Position numbers and translations under genes: made by a program. Below, piece by piece: positions 26,284 through 37,026 of a DNA stretch of 64,000 nt; positions within the stretch are counted from its first letter, which is position 1, and the number at the start of each line of letters is the position of its first letter. The notes beneath the pieces are model-generated. The model was not told the DNA's origin. It worked only from the letters and a program-made list of their open reading frames with translations, and made no database searches. Source of the DNA: Ephemerocybe angulata (lineage: Eukaryota > Basidiomycota > Agaricomycetes > Agaricales > Psathyrellaceae). The DNA lies in assembly GCA_013368325.1 (NCBI GenBank), contig JAACJK010000219.1, positions 1,732,991 to 1,796,990 on the forward strand. The letters are read 5' to 3'.

Positions 26284-26788
26284 GATGTTGATGTCGTACT
26301 TGGGCCCATGTTTGCACCATTAGTGATGATCAAATTGGGCCCAACTTGGTCACGCCTCGTGGCATTCAGACTATGAACAAATTTGGTCCCTTCCTATATG
26401 GGCTTGTAGAATCACCACACCCCATGACCAAATTTGGTCCCTGCCATGGCCATGCAATCCTGATTGGTCGAGCGGGGCCAACACAATAGCACCAAAAAGT
26501 CGCTATCTCTGGACGTATTGGCACGGTGTGCAGATCAATTCTCAAATCGAGTGTTTGCTTCAATCTGGGTATGTATACCTGTAGCCTAAACACCGCCTCC
26601 GAGTCTGTAGTAGAAGCCTTAAAGTTAGAGAAGCTATCTTTATATATAAATAGATCAGAGTATGTCTAACTAGTCATGCAGTTTCTCAATTATAGTGTTA
26701 AATGTTGAAAGGGCCTGTGGGCCGTACAGCTTCTGAAGGGTGGATGCATCATGGGATTCTAGATTATTCTTCCATCCTGGCTGAATGA
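26284..26788. other. Non-coding stretch with a recurring short motif
   Basis: The phrase caaatttggtccc appears at about 26374 and 26430, with a related caaattgggccc near 26332. These look like remnants of a short repeat. No gene is visible. Confidence 0.35.
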
Positions 26789-27095
26789 GGACGTTAAGTG
26801 CCCAGCGGTGATGCGGCCACCATGCGAACGGCTGGGCCGTGATGTGAAGTGCCCGATCGCCACTGGCATGTGAAGCGCACGGCCATGTAAAGCGCACGGC
26901 CATGTGAAGCGCACGGCCATGTCACTGTGAAGCACCCAGCCGTGATGTGAAGTGCCCGACTGCCATGTGGAGCGCACGGCCGTGATGTGAATCGGTGATG
27001 TAAAGTGCCCGGCCGCAGTGCGAAGCGCCCTCCCATGTGAATCGCACGGCCGCCATGTGAATGTGAACCGCCCGGCCGTGATACAAAGCGCCCAG
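26789..27095. repeat. Degenerate GC-rich minisatellite
   Basis: A cluster of imperfect units of about 17-22 bp alternating between ggccatgtgaagcgcac and ggccgtgatgtgaagtgccc. At least a dozen units can be followed between 26800 and 27080, the clearest being three adjacent copies at about 26866-26920. Both strands give open frames through it, but the peptides are simple reflections of the repeat. Confidence 0.7.
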
Positions 27096-29699
27096 CCGTC
27101 ACCGATGGATGAGTGAAAGGGACCATTGAGGGAGCGAGTCCGTGATTGTGCCCGAAAGTGAGGAGAGCATAGCCGCAAGACAATGAGTTATGGGCAGTTA
27201 TGGGTGGGGCAAAACCGTCTCTAAATGCACAAAGTGTGGGCGGATTACTACACAGTAGGTTCGGATTATAGTTCTATGTTAGACCAGAACGCTGTGGGAA
27301 TACAATGCATGGAAGGTGCACCTTAGATATTGTTCCCCACACCACGTTCGTCCTGGCTGATAGCTCAAAGTTTGTTGACTTATAACTAGGCTATGTGTTA
27401 CTGCGGCAGGTAATACCGCATAGAGATTCCAACCAAGGTGACAGGCAACCAGCTGTGCAAGGTCTTCATTCTATAATCTATGGAGCCTATCTGTAGTATA
27501 CAACCAGGATCCACCATTGAAACTTAAATTCCAGCACTGTGCTAGTTTCCATATAAAGTTTCGGGATCAAAGGAGAAAGGATCCAATTAGATATAGCAGC
27601 ACAGTTGACACCGTGCTGGTTCTTTCCACTTCGATTAGTCCACGCCTCGCTCAAGTTCTGAAAGTTAGATATTAATTCATCTTATTAGCCCAATTATATC
27701 TTCCCCCCCAGTTGCAGTACACTTTGGCTATGTCGGCATGAACTTGAAACAGGTAATGCAAAAAATTAGCTGCCCTAGGACTGGACCACCGTTGCAGATC
27801 ATTTGCTCATTCCTGCATGTTCAACGTCAATAATCAGTTGAAATCATTATTGTTAATTGGTGGAGGTTATTTCATAATGTTACTTATCCGAGATACAATG
27901 ACCTGGGACTCAGTGCTACAAGTGGTGATGACTGTGTAAATTTAGGCGCCCAAAGGTCAATACATGGGAGACAGTCCGCAATGGCGTCAATGCTCATTGA
28001 AGTCTGTAGTCTGGGTAAGGTATGATAGTACTGTGGGACAAGCAATTACGATGTGTAAGCAGGCTCCTCACCAGGAAGAGAGGGTGGCATGTTATTCCAT
28101 CAGCTTCAATTAGGCGCCCTATTGTTATCTCTTAATTTATGTCCTAGTGTGTCCGTATTGGTGCTCATGCGGAACTTTGCGGCGAATGTGAAGATTTTCC
28201 AAGCTTGAGATCCAGAGGGAACGGATTGAGAATGAGATTGCAGTGGAGTTGGGGCGGAGGGCGAGTGAGGGAAGGGGGGCGAGTGAGGGGCCGAGAAGGA
28301 GGTAATTGGGGAGGAGGAGTGGGAGCGTACGGCGGCGGACTCTACACACGCCAGGTCATAGACGCAAACAGAGCGACACTTCACTGTCTGCGATTATTCT
28401 CGGGGACCTCAGTCGGAGCGTTGGCCCTACGAATCAAAAGATGGAGAATAGTCGTGCTGCCTCGAGGACGCCCGTGTGCCAACCCATAACAAAGGGAGTA
28501 GCATATGGGGGCCGCGTGCGCCCAAGATTCCGAAGGCACGCTCGACGGGATCGGCGGGGAAGAAGGTGGTTTGTGCTCTTATTATATATACAATATAAGT
28601 GACACGAGAGCCAGAAGGTCAAATCCCCATGCGAATAAACGGTAGGCAAATTGCTAGTAGGCCGTGCCGCTATTCGGCCTTACAAGTTCTCTTTATCCTG
28701 CAGTCTGGTCTATCACCGGCCGAGCTCAGGCTACGGCCGTGCTCTCATGATCCGAACTGCGGCCGTAAAAATAGGCGCCCGGGGATGGCTCGGTTTACCA
28801 TCGGCCGAGTTACGGTCGGTTGGGTAATTAGGATGAATTACTGGACCGATCCCGAACTGGCAGGTAAGTTCGCGAACCTGAGGTTCGAGGTCCGCGCTCT
28901 GCGCTTCGAGGTCCGCGAAATTGATACTCTGTCTGCTTTCTTCGCTGCGATGATTGCTTAGTCTACAGTATCACTTTTGCCAGAGGCTCTCGGATTCGTA
29001 TATTTACCCGTCCAATACTCTGAGTATGTGCGCCAAACTGAGCACGCACACTTTGCAACGTGCCAGACCGTAAAAATGTCAACTTAATGGCTACAGGATC
29101 TCCTTCCTCTTTCCTCGCGTATCCATTGCCCAGCTCAGATGGGCCATTTTAGAATCTACAAGGTTAAAGGGAATCCCAAGTTTGCCCACCTCAAAGGGTG
29201 TATAGTCCAGACAGTGTGTAGCCCTCCCTCTAATTTTATGAATATGAGGTCTAGTGAGCCACCCCAAGTCAATACACTTCATGACATCCCTGAGCTTGAT
29301 GTACTTGAGGAGAGTTGTGACCTTGAGAACGGTTGAATAAGACCCATAAAAGCCAAGTTTTCTCGAGCGCGACATCCCGAGGCCAAACTCTGGTCAAGAC
29401 TCAACCGTGTACCGTTCAAGATTGAATTCCAGTAAATCGTGTCGTCCCAGTGCCGTGACTCCCGTGGGTATGTCATTTTCCAGTGATCCCAGTCGCAGTG
29501 CTCCGTCCCAGTAAGTATACCATGCTCGGATAACGATTGAGAAAGACCCTAGCTTGATTTCATATTTGTCCCTTTGAACTTGGCCTCAGCGCGGCACCGC
29601 TGTTCTTAGCTCTCAACCGGATCGTACTCTCCTTCCCGTTTACAAATGAATCGTCTGTCTCAATCGTCCGTGTAAGGTACCAGGGAAATCCGTTGTGGA
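27096..29699. other. 2.6 kb with no recognisable gene
   Basis: AT-rich to 28150. It then becomes purine-rich (28230-28320) and, at 28680-28870, GC-rich with several cggccg steps like those of the repeats elsewhere in the window. The small frames at 28106-28384, 28599-28961 and 29091-29375 match nothing I know and lack clear starts and splices. This is probably decayed repeat sequence. Confidence 0.45.
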
Positions 29700-29801
29700 A
29701 GTGGGGGGTGGACGTGCAGATAGATGAATCAGGAAGTTACCCAAGTTTGCACCATTTGCTACGGTCCAGTTCCTGAGATATTTGAAATACAGCTTGACCA
29801 T

Positions 29802-29839
29802 CTTTATTTCATGTATAGGATTTATTTCATGTATAGGAT
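29802..29839. repeat. 18-bp tandem duplication
   Basis: The phrase tttatttcatgtatagga is present twice, head to tail, followed by a third partial copy. Confidence 0.7.
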
Positions 29840-30169
29840 AGGGTATTTATTTCAATATATACATGTTATCTCTATCTTTTATGAAGTTTTATGCTATAAG
29901 TATGCGCATTCATGCATCATGCGCCTGTACATCAAGAAAAGTTCACAAGCAGTCTTCGCGGTACCTCCTCAATCTTTCGCTGGCCCCTAGCCCCGCACCC
30001 ACAGCCTCACGATGTGCACCAAAGTCGCCGCCCCCGCGATCCCACCCACAATCACCGCCACGTCCTTCGCCGCCTTCAACCCCGCCTTCGCCCTCCTCGT
30101 CCTCTTCGCCCTGGTGCTCGAGGTTCGTCCGCCCTGTCCGACACCGGCCATCTCGATATCCCTGCCGGG

Positions 30170-30224
30170 CCAAAAAGAAAGTCAGTTCGGTCGTGCCCAA
30201 AAAGAAAGTCAGTTCGGTCGTGCC
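30170..30224. repeat. 27-bp perfect tandem duplication
   Basis: A unit beginning caaaaagaaagtcagttcgg is repeated exactly with period 27. It lies at the start of the CT-rich tandem-repeat zone. Confidence 0.75.
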
Positions 30225-30439
30225 CTCATTGCGTGCCACCACTCACCCTTCGATTCCCCCCTCCATATCCACTCCTCCCCCGTGCCCACCTTCCTCCTCC
30301 CCGTTCCCTGCGTCCATCAAAGACGTCCCCCTTCCTCCACTCGCGCTCTCCCTCTCCATGCCGTCGTCTCTCTGGCCGCCTCCTTCCACCTCGACACCGG
30401 CTTCCTCGACGTGTTCGAGGTTGGCCGCGCACTCGCCCT

Positions 30440-31010
30440 CCTCCCCCCTCAACGTGTCCTCCGCCTTGCTGGGCTCGGGCGCCTCGCGGTTGTGCTCGTT
30501 GCTGCCTCCCTTCGGCGCCCGCCCTGCCTCTCCTTCGGCGCCCGCCCTCCCTCTCCTTCGTCGTTCTCCCTCCCATCCTTCCGCTGGCCCCGTTCGGCCG
30601 TTGGCCCGTTCGAAGTCCAGCTTCGAACGCTGTCGTCATTGGCGTCCAACCGCCGGTGGTATGCGCTGGGGTCAGGGGCGTCGCGGTGGCCCTCGTGCCA
30701 TCCGTCCTTCGGCGCCTGCCCTCCCTCACCTTCCTCCTTCTCTCTTCCCTCCTGCCTTCCTTCCTCCCGCTGCCCTCGTTCGGCCGTTGGCGCGTTCAAA
30801 GTTCGAACGTCGTCGTCGCGTCCTCGATCGGCCGATGATGAGTGCTGGAATCGGGGGCATCGCGGTGGCCGTCGTGGCATCCGGCCTTCGGTCCCAGCCT
30901 TCCCTCCTCCTCCTTCTCCCTCCCGTCCTCCCGCTGGCCTACTTCGGGCGTTCGGGCGTTCGCGTGTTCGAAGTTGAAATTCGAACGACGTCGCCGCGCT
31001 CGATCGGCCG
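30440..31010. repeat. Tandem array of ~190-bp units
   Basis: Three successive units share the order gttcgaa-palindrome, then cgcggtggcc, then a CT-rich block ending before ttcggccgttgg-like sequence. Read on the minus strand, units encode related peptides, for example PTAERGQREEGRQEGREKEE, PTAERGQRKDGREN and ARTPEVGQREDGREKEEE, each followed by a GHRDAPD box in the fuller units. The units fall in different frames, so at least one indel separates them. Confidence 0.65.
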
Positions 31011-31216
31011 CCAGTGTCCGTTTTCGTTCGTGTTCCTGCGCGACCGAAAGCGTTTCGTTAGGATGCGGGGCGGGCGGGCGGTTCAACAAGACTTACCTGC
31101 CCCTCTCCGGCGTTTCTTTCGGTCGAACACCTGCACTTGCTGCATTGCAGGAGAGGGTGGATGGGCGTGGGGGACGCGTTGGTGGTCGTTGAGGTGGACG
31201 ACAGCTGTGCTTCCAT
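30796..31216 (-). CDS. Anonymous basic/acidic protein, tandem paralog A
   Basis: A two-exon candidate. Exon 1 starts at ATG 31216 (MEAQLSSTSTTTNASP) and ends NAGEGQ at a gtaagt donor near 31092. Exon 2 starts after gcgcag at about 31040 with EHERKRTLAADRARRRRSNF and continues into REDGREKEEEGRLGPKAGCH. The stop at 30796 falls at the junction with the next repeat unit. The same structure, with the same intron position and phase, is found 500 bp away in paralog B, which is the best evidence that this was a real gene. Composition is extreme (Arg, Glu, Gly) and no domain is recognised. It may be a repeat-borne gene fragment. Confidence 0.4.
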
Positions 31217-31306
31217 GCCTTGATGGAATTGCCTCCCCTTACCCAAGATTTATGTAAATGTTCAATTAGGCGCTGGTGCCCCCGGCCCTGATTTTCCCGC
31301 CCCGCG

Positions 31307-31718
31307 TCATATCCGATCAAGACCGAGACGTGCGAATATTCGGACCATTCTTGGCTGGGGACGGGCGCATTGCGGTTGCGCTCGTCGCACAGCGCCCGCC
31401 CTCCCTCCCTCCTCTCCCTCGTTCTCCCTCACCCCCTCCGGTACCCTCCCTCGGTCGTTGCATTTGAACCTCGAACGATGCCTTCGTTTGCCTCGATCGG
31501 CCGGTGGGGAGCGCTTTCGCTCGTTTTCCTGCGTGACCGAATCCATTTCGTTAGGGCGCGGGGCGGGCGGACCTTTGCGTAAGACTTACCTGCTCGTCTC
31601 CGGCCCTTCCTTCGGTCGAACTTGCACAGGCAACATTGCAGGAGAGGGAGGAGGGGGGTAGGATGGGCGCGGGCGTTACGTTGGCGGTCGTTGAGGCGGA
31701 CGACAGCTGATCTTCCAT
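31307..31718 (-). CDS. Anonymous basic/acidic protein, tandem paralog B
   Basis: Paralog of the preceding entry. Exon 1 starts at ATG 31718 (MEDQLSSASTTANVTPAP) and ends RAGDEQ at a gtaagt donor near 31580. Exon 2 follows a cacgcag acceptor with ENERKRSPPADRGKRRHRSR and ends ARLGLDRI. Start, donor, acceptor and reading phase all line up with paralog A although the DNA has diverged clearly, including length differences in exon 1. Upstream of both ATGs the sequence is also alike (catcaaggcatgga), so the duplication unit is larger than the coding part. Function unknown. Confidence 0.4.
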
Positions 31719-31744
31719 GCCTTGATGGCATTTTCTCGTCTTAC

Positions 31745-32584
31745 TCAACCTTTCGGTAAAAGTTCGTTTCGGTGCTGGCGCCCGCCCCTTTGTGGGCCCC
31801 TTCTCCCCAAACTCCTCCCCCTTGACCTCAACCCTCCTCGTTTCCCTGCCCAAACCACGTCCACACGTCCATTCCCGTACCACATCCCCGCCGCGCCGCG
31901 TCCCTCTCCATCACGCCCACGCAGCAGCTCCGCCTGCTCTGGGCTACTACCACCTTGCGTATATGTGGGACCTGCTGCCCGGCACGCCCGCTGCGTTCGT
32001 TCTGGAAGGGCAGGACGGCGAAGAGGGAGGGCGTGCAAAGCCCCAGCTCTCCCGTTAAACACAACCTGATCCAAACTTGCAACCGGGAGCACAGGTAAAT
32101 GTGGGAAGACAGGAATAAGTGAGTCGGGGCGCACCTGGTGAAGAAGACGGAAAGGACGTCTATGTCCGAGGGCTTCAGTTGGCGAGAACCGAGGGTTTTT
32201 GTCGCCTGGACACGACCAATGCTGCCGACGGTGGCAAGTTGAGCCGTCGAGAATGAGTTCAGGATTTCATTCTGGACGTCATCTAGAAAGGAAGTCAAAG
32301 GTGACGCGGAATCTATGCAGATATTGTCGATGCCTGCATAGTACTAAGTAAGAAGTAAATCAAACAAACACCTCGCTGTGACGAAGAACACAACTTACAC
32401 AGAGCGGGAACTTCGGTTCGATGTACCTCGGAAAACGGGAGCAGAAATCGACGTGTCTGCACGGCCAGAGCATCGCCATTGGTTGCAAGGCGGACAGAGA
32501 AGAGGCTTGAGGGGCAAAAAGGAGTTCACCAGCCAAGGCCCGGTGAATATCGCCTAAACTTGAGCGCGGTAAATTCTTTCCCAT
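31745..32584 (-). CDS. Anonymous three-exon protein
   Basis: A candidate gene, not recognised. Exon 1 from ATG 32584 reads MGKNLPRSSLGDIHRALAGE and ends PKFPLC. Exon 2 after a ttacttag acceptor reads YYAGIDNICIDSASPLTSFL then ATVGSIGRVQATKTLGSRQL, ending IDVLSVFFT. Exon 3 after a ttgcaag acceptor reads SLDQVVFNGRAGALHALPLR and becomes Arg/Gly-rich, ending NELLPKG. The middle exon is the most convincingly coding part. The last exon overlaps the end of the CT-rich repeat zone and may be a repeat-derived tail or an untranslated region. Confidence 0.35.
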
Positions 32585-33899
32585 CTGCAGAGAATCTACT
32601 AGCCCCTAAGTACTTCTTCAGAACCTTTGAGCCTACCTGGGAAGGTGGATGGAGAGAGAGCAATTCGAATGACGGCCGCGTTCATGGAGGTGCAATGAAA
32701 GTAAGGATGACACAGCCGCTTCGGCCGTCTGGTATTGGACCGCCGAGGGCCTCGGCATTACTGGGAGGCTCCGGCGAACGGTTCACATCAGGGCCCACAA
32801 TGGCCGGATAGCTGACGGTGCTTACATATACATCGGGGAAGTCAGCGGTTGACATAATCATGACGCTGCATAAATGTCTTCGGAGCGACATACTTATTTC
32901 AGTTTCGTGTGTTGGGATGACCGAGCATGAATCTGCTTGGTTGAGGACCGGCCCAGAACCTGGGATAGCGCTTGCGGATCAGTGGCTCTGAAACAACCAA
33001 ACAGCCGTACGCTCGCGGGACTCGGGGAGCTGTGACTTGCGTCTAAAAGATCCAGAGCGCAACAGAACGAATCCTCCGTAAACTTACGGCTGGTGTGGTG
33101 AGGAGATGGTCGACATCTCAAGTAAATCTCAAAAAAAGAGGTGCTTCTGTTACATTACAAGCAAGGAACAATTAGGAGGTTGTATGGCTGTAGGATAGTA
33201 TTTAGTTCAAGTTCAATTCAATGGCAGCTTGGCCGATTCACGTTCAATGCATGAATGGGACGAGGACCGCGTTGCTTGCTCTTCCAGTCTGTATAAGTTA
33301 GAGGTTGACCGCTAGACACCCCGCAGTCAATATCTTTTAAACGTTCCGAATACCAGATCTCTCGCCGACTGCATCAAGGCCCATAGTTTTCGCGGCATTC
33401 GCCTTTCTCATAATACCGTACCAACGGCCACCAGGATTTGATAGATTTCGGCTTCCCATCGCACCCTCTTCCATTACATGCGGCTCAGAAATTAGGGATA
33501 ACGGGGTGCGCCGAATGGGTCTCGTGCACCGGGCTTTCGCTAGTCTCCCGTAGCCAGACTGACGAGATTCATGTGGCTCGTTTCGCCAGCAGGTTTTCAG
33601 AATTGCTAAATTACCAGGGACGATCATCACCAACTGGTGCTGGCAACGGCGCCTTGCCGATTCGGAGGCTAAACAGACACGGAAAAGGCCGTTTTACGCG
33701 CCAAATGGTCGCTATGCCGCATGGCAGCCATTGAATGAAAGTCCGTCTCCCATGCTGGAGGCGCTGGGCATCACACTGCCATCACCATTCCACATGGTCA
33801 TTTTGTAGCTTCTGTGAGTGTCACATTACCGTCTTCTTCTGTCTTCGTTTCCATAATCAACCCACCCACGTCGACCAAAACAACCCTCCTCGTCCAGCC
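32585..33899. other. Gene-free stretch
   Basis: No supported gene. Short frames at 32479-32811, 32682-33121 and 33337-33633 have no clear start or family. At 33539-33560 the phrase ctagtctcccgtag with flanking agtct/agact arms recurs near 35997. Confidence 0.4.
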
Positions 33900-34300
33900 A
33901 TGCCTCCCAATATCTGGGTCACAGAAGTCACAGAAGAACAACAAGAGTTTTTGGAACGAAAGCTCTCGAGGTACCTGAGGATGTACGATCCCGCTCAACG
34001 CGCTATTACTCCTCCGCGGATGACAAGATCGGAATTCCTGTGGAGGCTTATGCACCAGTGGTTCCGGAGGTGGCCGGTGTGCCAAGAAATGGTGGATCTG
34101 GGTCTTCTTCCACAGGAGGTTTTTGAGGATGATTACCTCATGAACGACGAGCAGGACGCACTTTTCAAGCAGTTTAGAGCAGAGAGATCGAAGGTGCGTA
34201 CATTCTTTGGCACCAGGGATTGAGCTGATCTCAACGTCAGAAAATTCGCGTACATGTTTGCGCCATGCATAAGGAGAAGCGAAGGGTGTTGCGTACCTGA
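33900..34300 (+). CDS. WFxRWP-family small protein, copy 1
   Basis: A two-exon gene of about 115 residues. Exon 1 (33900-34193) starts MPPNIWVTEVTEEQQEFLER and contains the family core FLWRLMHQWFRRWPVCQEMV, then LGLLPQEVFEDDYLMNDEQD. A 47-nt phase-0 intron with a gtgcgt donor and an acgtcag acceptor leads to exon 2, KIRVHVCAMHKEKRRVLRT, stop at 34300. Two related loci at 52.8 and 53.3 kb share the core, the intron position and the I(R/K) start of exon 2. I know no function; the core resembles N-terminal parts of hypothetical agaricomycete proteins. Three related loci with one conserved intron argue for a real gene. Confidence 0.6.
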
Positions 34301-34394
34301 GAGGGAATGCCGAACAGGCTGGGCGGGCTGGAATTGAAGCGATGATAGGGGCGGAATGGGCGGCTGGTAATCTATGGAGGGCCAAGAAACGGAA

Positions 34395-34720
34395 AAAAAA
34401 AGTGTTTTACCATTCTGTACGGCCGAGCCTGGCCGGGCGCTTAATGGCATCAGCCCGTTACTCGTACAGCCGAGCCGAATGCCATATGGGGTCTGTCCAG
34501 GGATGTGTCTCTGTGCTCGGCCGATCCCTCGGCCGGCGCCGAAGTCCCCAAGCGGGCCACACTGAATTATTGTTATAATTAGCTGGATCCTCATAATTTA
34601 TACTGGTCTCGACTGGCAACTGTGTAAGTTTAAGGCTGCCGTCCCGACACAAGGCGAAAGAAAGTGTTTTACACTCTTTACGGCCAAGCCTCGGCCGGGC
34701 GCTTAATCGCGCTAGCACCC
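34395..34720. repeat. Two copies of a cggccgag-type repeat
   Basis: The sequence at 34400-34450 (agtgttttac then tacggccgagcctggccggg and cgcttaatgg) recurs at 34662-34712 (agtgttttac, tacggccaagcctcggccgg, cgcttaatcg). A further cggccgatccctcggccggc block lies between them. These are diverged direct copies, probably of a non-autonomous element. Confidence 0.6.
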
Positions 34721-35304
34721 CTTTATCGTCTATCCACACCTATCGATCGCGTTGTCGCGCCGGGTGTTACTATGATTCCCAGAGATCTTGTATACCTTTT
34801 TTGGTATGTACTTGGCCGATTTAAGGCGGAGCTTGGAGGACACCTATATGTTCGGGAGCTTGGAGTGTACGTTCAATTTCCCCTGGTTCAACGATTCTCA
34901 TTGCATCGGCGTTGCTCACTCACGGAAACATGCCAGTCGCAAAGTCGCCTGTCCATCACACAGTTCTTCCCTGGAGGCCTCCTCCGGTTTGTAGCCAACG
35001 GCTTTCATACAGAGGATTGGCTGCGGAGGGGCGACAGATGCTGAAAGAGAAGGACGCCCGTTGGGAGAAGGAGTTGGTTTTAACCTGCTCCCTGGACGAG
35101 CTCGTTAAAAAATATTCCCCAAAAGACTTGCACGGCTCAGGAACGCCTCTCAGTGCATAGCTCATTTTAGCAGGGCGCGCCGACACTGTACACTACATCT
35201 TGACATGTACTATTTTTTCGCCGTCCAAAGTACTGTTCGCGTCGTCAGAGTCGCTCCCGGATTTCGCAGGCGTTGTCCCAACCTCATCTACGCCCGCAGG
35301 TCAG
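34721..35304 (+). other. Possible coding fragments, unresolved
   Basis: Three overlapping frames between 34770 and 35160 each look partly coding, for example LEDTYMFGSLECTFNFPWFN, and later KEKDARWEKELVLTCSLDEL ending GTPLSA. I could not build one model joining them without an awkward splice or frameshift. It may be a decayed gene. Confidence 0.3.
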
Positions 35305-35763
35305 TCAGTTGCACGCAGTTTGAAGCGACGCCGGATGCGCACCAATGTCAGCAAGCAGCTGGGGTACGCTCTTTAAAATCGGCCTTGGTGGCAAGGCCTT
35401 GACAGGGTTGCCCCACCAATCTAAATCCCTATGCTTGCGTACTCGCACCCACCCTTCCTCACTGTCCTCGCCGTTGCTACTGTCTTCCTCTGACAGCTTT
35501 GGCGCCACTCGCTTCTGAGTCCGTTTAACCCTGGTATGGGCAGCAGTGCTCGGTTTTCGCATACATATACACGGCTTTATTTCGACGTCTACAGCGGACG
35601 CGATTAGTAGGACACGGGTTAAAAGGACTACGGGCTGAAGCGCACCAGTTAGGTAGTCAATTTCAACATACTTTCTCCCAGGCGGTCCAAAGGTCGCTGC
35701 AAAAATCGGACAGGAGATAGTTGAATGGCATGGAGGATTTTCTTTGGAGTGCTGACTGGCCAT
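35305..35763 (-). CDS. Anonymous small protein
   Basis: A candidate of about 150 residues. ATG at 35763 starts MASQHSKENPPCHSTISCPI. The open frame is uninterrupted, although a good donor (gtatgt) and acceptor (ttcag) at about 35635-35671 could remove a stretch. The best part reads RVKRTQKRVAPKLSEEDSSN then EEGWVRVRKHRDLDWWGNPV, ending SLQTACN. Acidic and basic blocks suggest a nuclear or disordered protein. No family recognised. Confidence 0.4.
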   Translation of the reverse strand: MASQHSKENPPCHSTISCPIFAATFGPPGRKYVEIDYLTGALQPVVLLTRVLLIASAVDVEIKPCICMRKPSTAAHTRVKRTQKRVAPKLSEEDSSNGEDSEEGWVRVRKHRDLDWWGNPVKALPPRPILKSVPQLLADIGAHPASLQTACN

Positions 35764-36058
35764 GCTGGGGGTTGTAGTTGCAGTCGAAGATGCAAGGTGT
35801 CTGATTGATCGACCATCGGCAGCGTCGGCAGCGCCCGCGTAGATTTTCCAGCCCCTCATTTTTTGAGACCTCTTCAGGCCCAGTCTCCCCACCAATCCTC
35901 GATTATGTCGCAGCAAGATAAAGAAAACCACATCCCTGCTACCGTCAGCGGCGACGTCTCCACGCACGCGCAGCGCAATCCGCAGAAGCCAGTCATTCCT
36001 AGTCTCCCGTAGTCAGACTACAAAAAACTGATGTCGATCTTGGCATTCCCTTCAGTCA

Positions 36059-36426
36059 TGGGACATCGTCATTCCTGTGCGGAAAAACTATGTCAAGCTC
36101 TCGGACGCTGAGAAGATTACCGCTGAAGCCAAGCGAAGGGACGGAAACGAAAAGCGAGAGCTACTCTGAGTCGCCAACAACATCCGACTTTCCAAGGAGG
36201 AACAAACACTGGAAAGGAGGAGGTCGAGGCGAAGTACGCCGACGCGCCAAAGAAGACGAGGAAACCACGCAGTGACATTGGCGTGAAGCAGAAGGCCCAA
36301 GGGGAGGCGACTGGATCCCCATCATTCAAGAAGGCAAAGCCAACGAAGAAGAAGGCCGCCAAAGCGAAGGCTCTAGCAAGGATTCGTTCAGTTCTTTCTT
36401 CGGACGAGGACGAGGGTGCGGACTAG
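36059..36426 (+). pseudogene. Decayed Lys-rich gene
   Basis: Coding-like sequence is split between two frames. The first part reads WDIVIPVRKNYVKLSDAEKI then EAKRRDGNEKRELL and meets a TGA near 36168. The same frame resumes as NNIRLSKEEQTLE. About 40 bp later the coding character jumps to another frame: EEVEAKYADAPKKTRKPRSD, then KKAKPTKKKAAKAKALARIR and SSDEDEGAD to a TAG at 36424. One stop plus one single-base shift is the simplest explanation. An upstream ATG at about 35905 (MSQQDKENHIPATVSGDVST) may be its first exon. Lys/Ala-rich tail and acidic end suggest a former chromatin-type protein. Confidence 0.45.
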
Positions 36427-37026
36427 GGTGCGTACGCGCACATGTTCGCGGTATTGCATAGCAGAGGGCGGGGTGAACGGCGTTGCATAAACCTGTTGTA
36501 TTGTACATATTGACAGCTTAAAGTGTTCTACTACACTCACTTTTGAATGCTATCCTATCTCCTCTACCTATACTGGCTGTTGTGAAAGCTAAGGGCGCAG
36601 ATCTAAGTGGGCTCGACAGCGAAGGTGGTGGTGGCAACGACGAGCTCGACCCAAACGACGACGAGCAGCCGTTTGATGGGGCCGTGACGTCAGGAGTCCA
36701 TGGGCCGTCGGTCCCGTGAGGAAACCGCTTGGGACATGCCGAAAGTCGTCTGAGGAGGAGGAGGCCCTGGAGAGCTCAGGAATAACGAACAATTAACGGT
36801 CCAGTAGGATTTCTCGTCTAAACCGCGCTAATTAGCCGGGTAGGTGCATCATATCTACGCGGCTAAATAGGCGACCGGGACGGAAGGATCAGGGGCGCCT
36901 GATCCTGACGTCGGGGATAAAACTTTCCCACTTTTCAAGTGCCAGGAACAGTGCGGTCGACGACTCCCTCATGTGGTTTGCTTGACTGAGCACCGACATT
37001 GCACCGACAGCCCTTTGACACACGAC
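36427..37026. other. Gene-free stretch with a short palindrome
   Basis: A plus-strand run near 36600-36720 (DELDPNDDEQPFDGAV-like peptide) could be a remnant exon of the decayed gene. At 36886-36905 a perfect 8-bp inverted repeat (ggatcagg, 4-nt spacer, cctgatcc) lies in GC-rich sequence. Confidence 0.4.

Noticed and set aside
28106..28961. Short frames on both strands near 28.1-28.9 kb
   Set aside because: They overlap one another on opposite strands, lack splice support and follow the local purine or GC bias.
29863..31257. A 464-codon plus-strand frame, with other long frames overlapping it in all phases
   Set aside because: The strand is CT- and GC-rich with few stops, so long frames arise in several phases at once. 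The peptides are Pro/Ser/Arg-rich with no domain. Splice-conserved minus-strand genes explain part of the region better.
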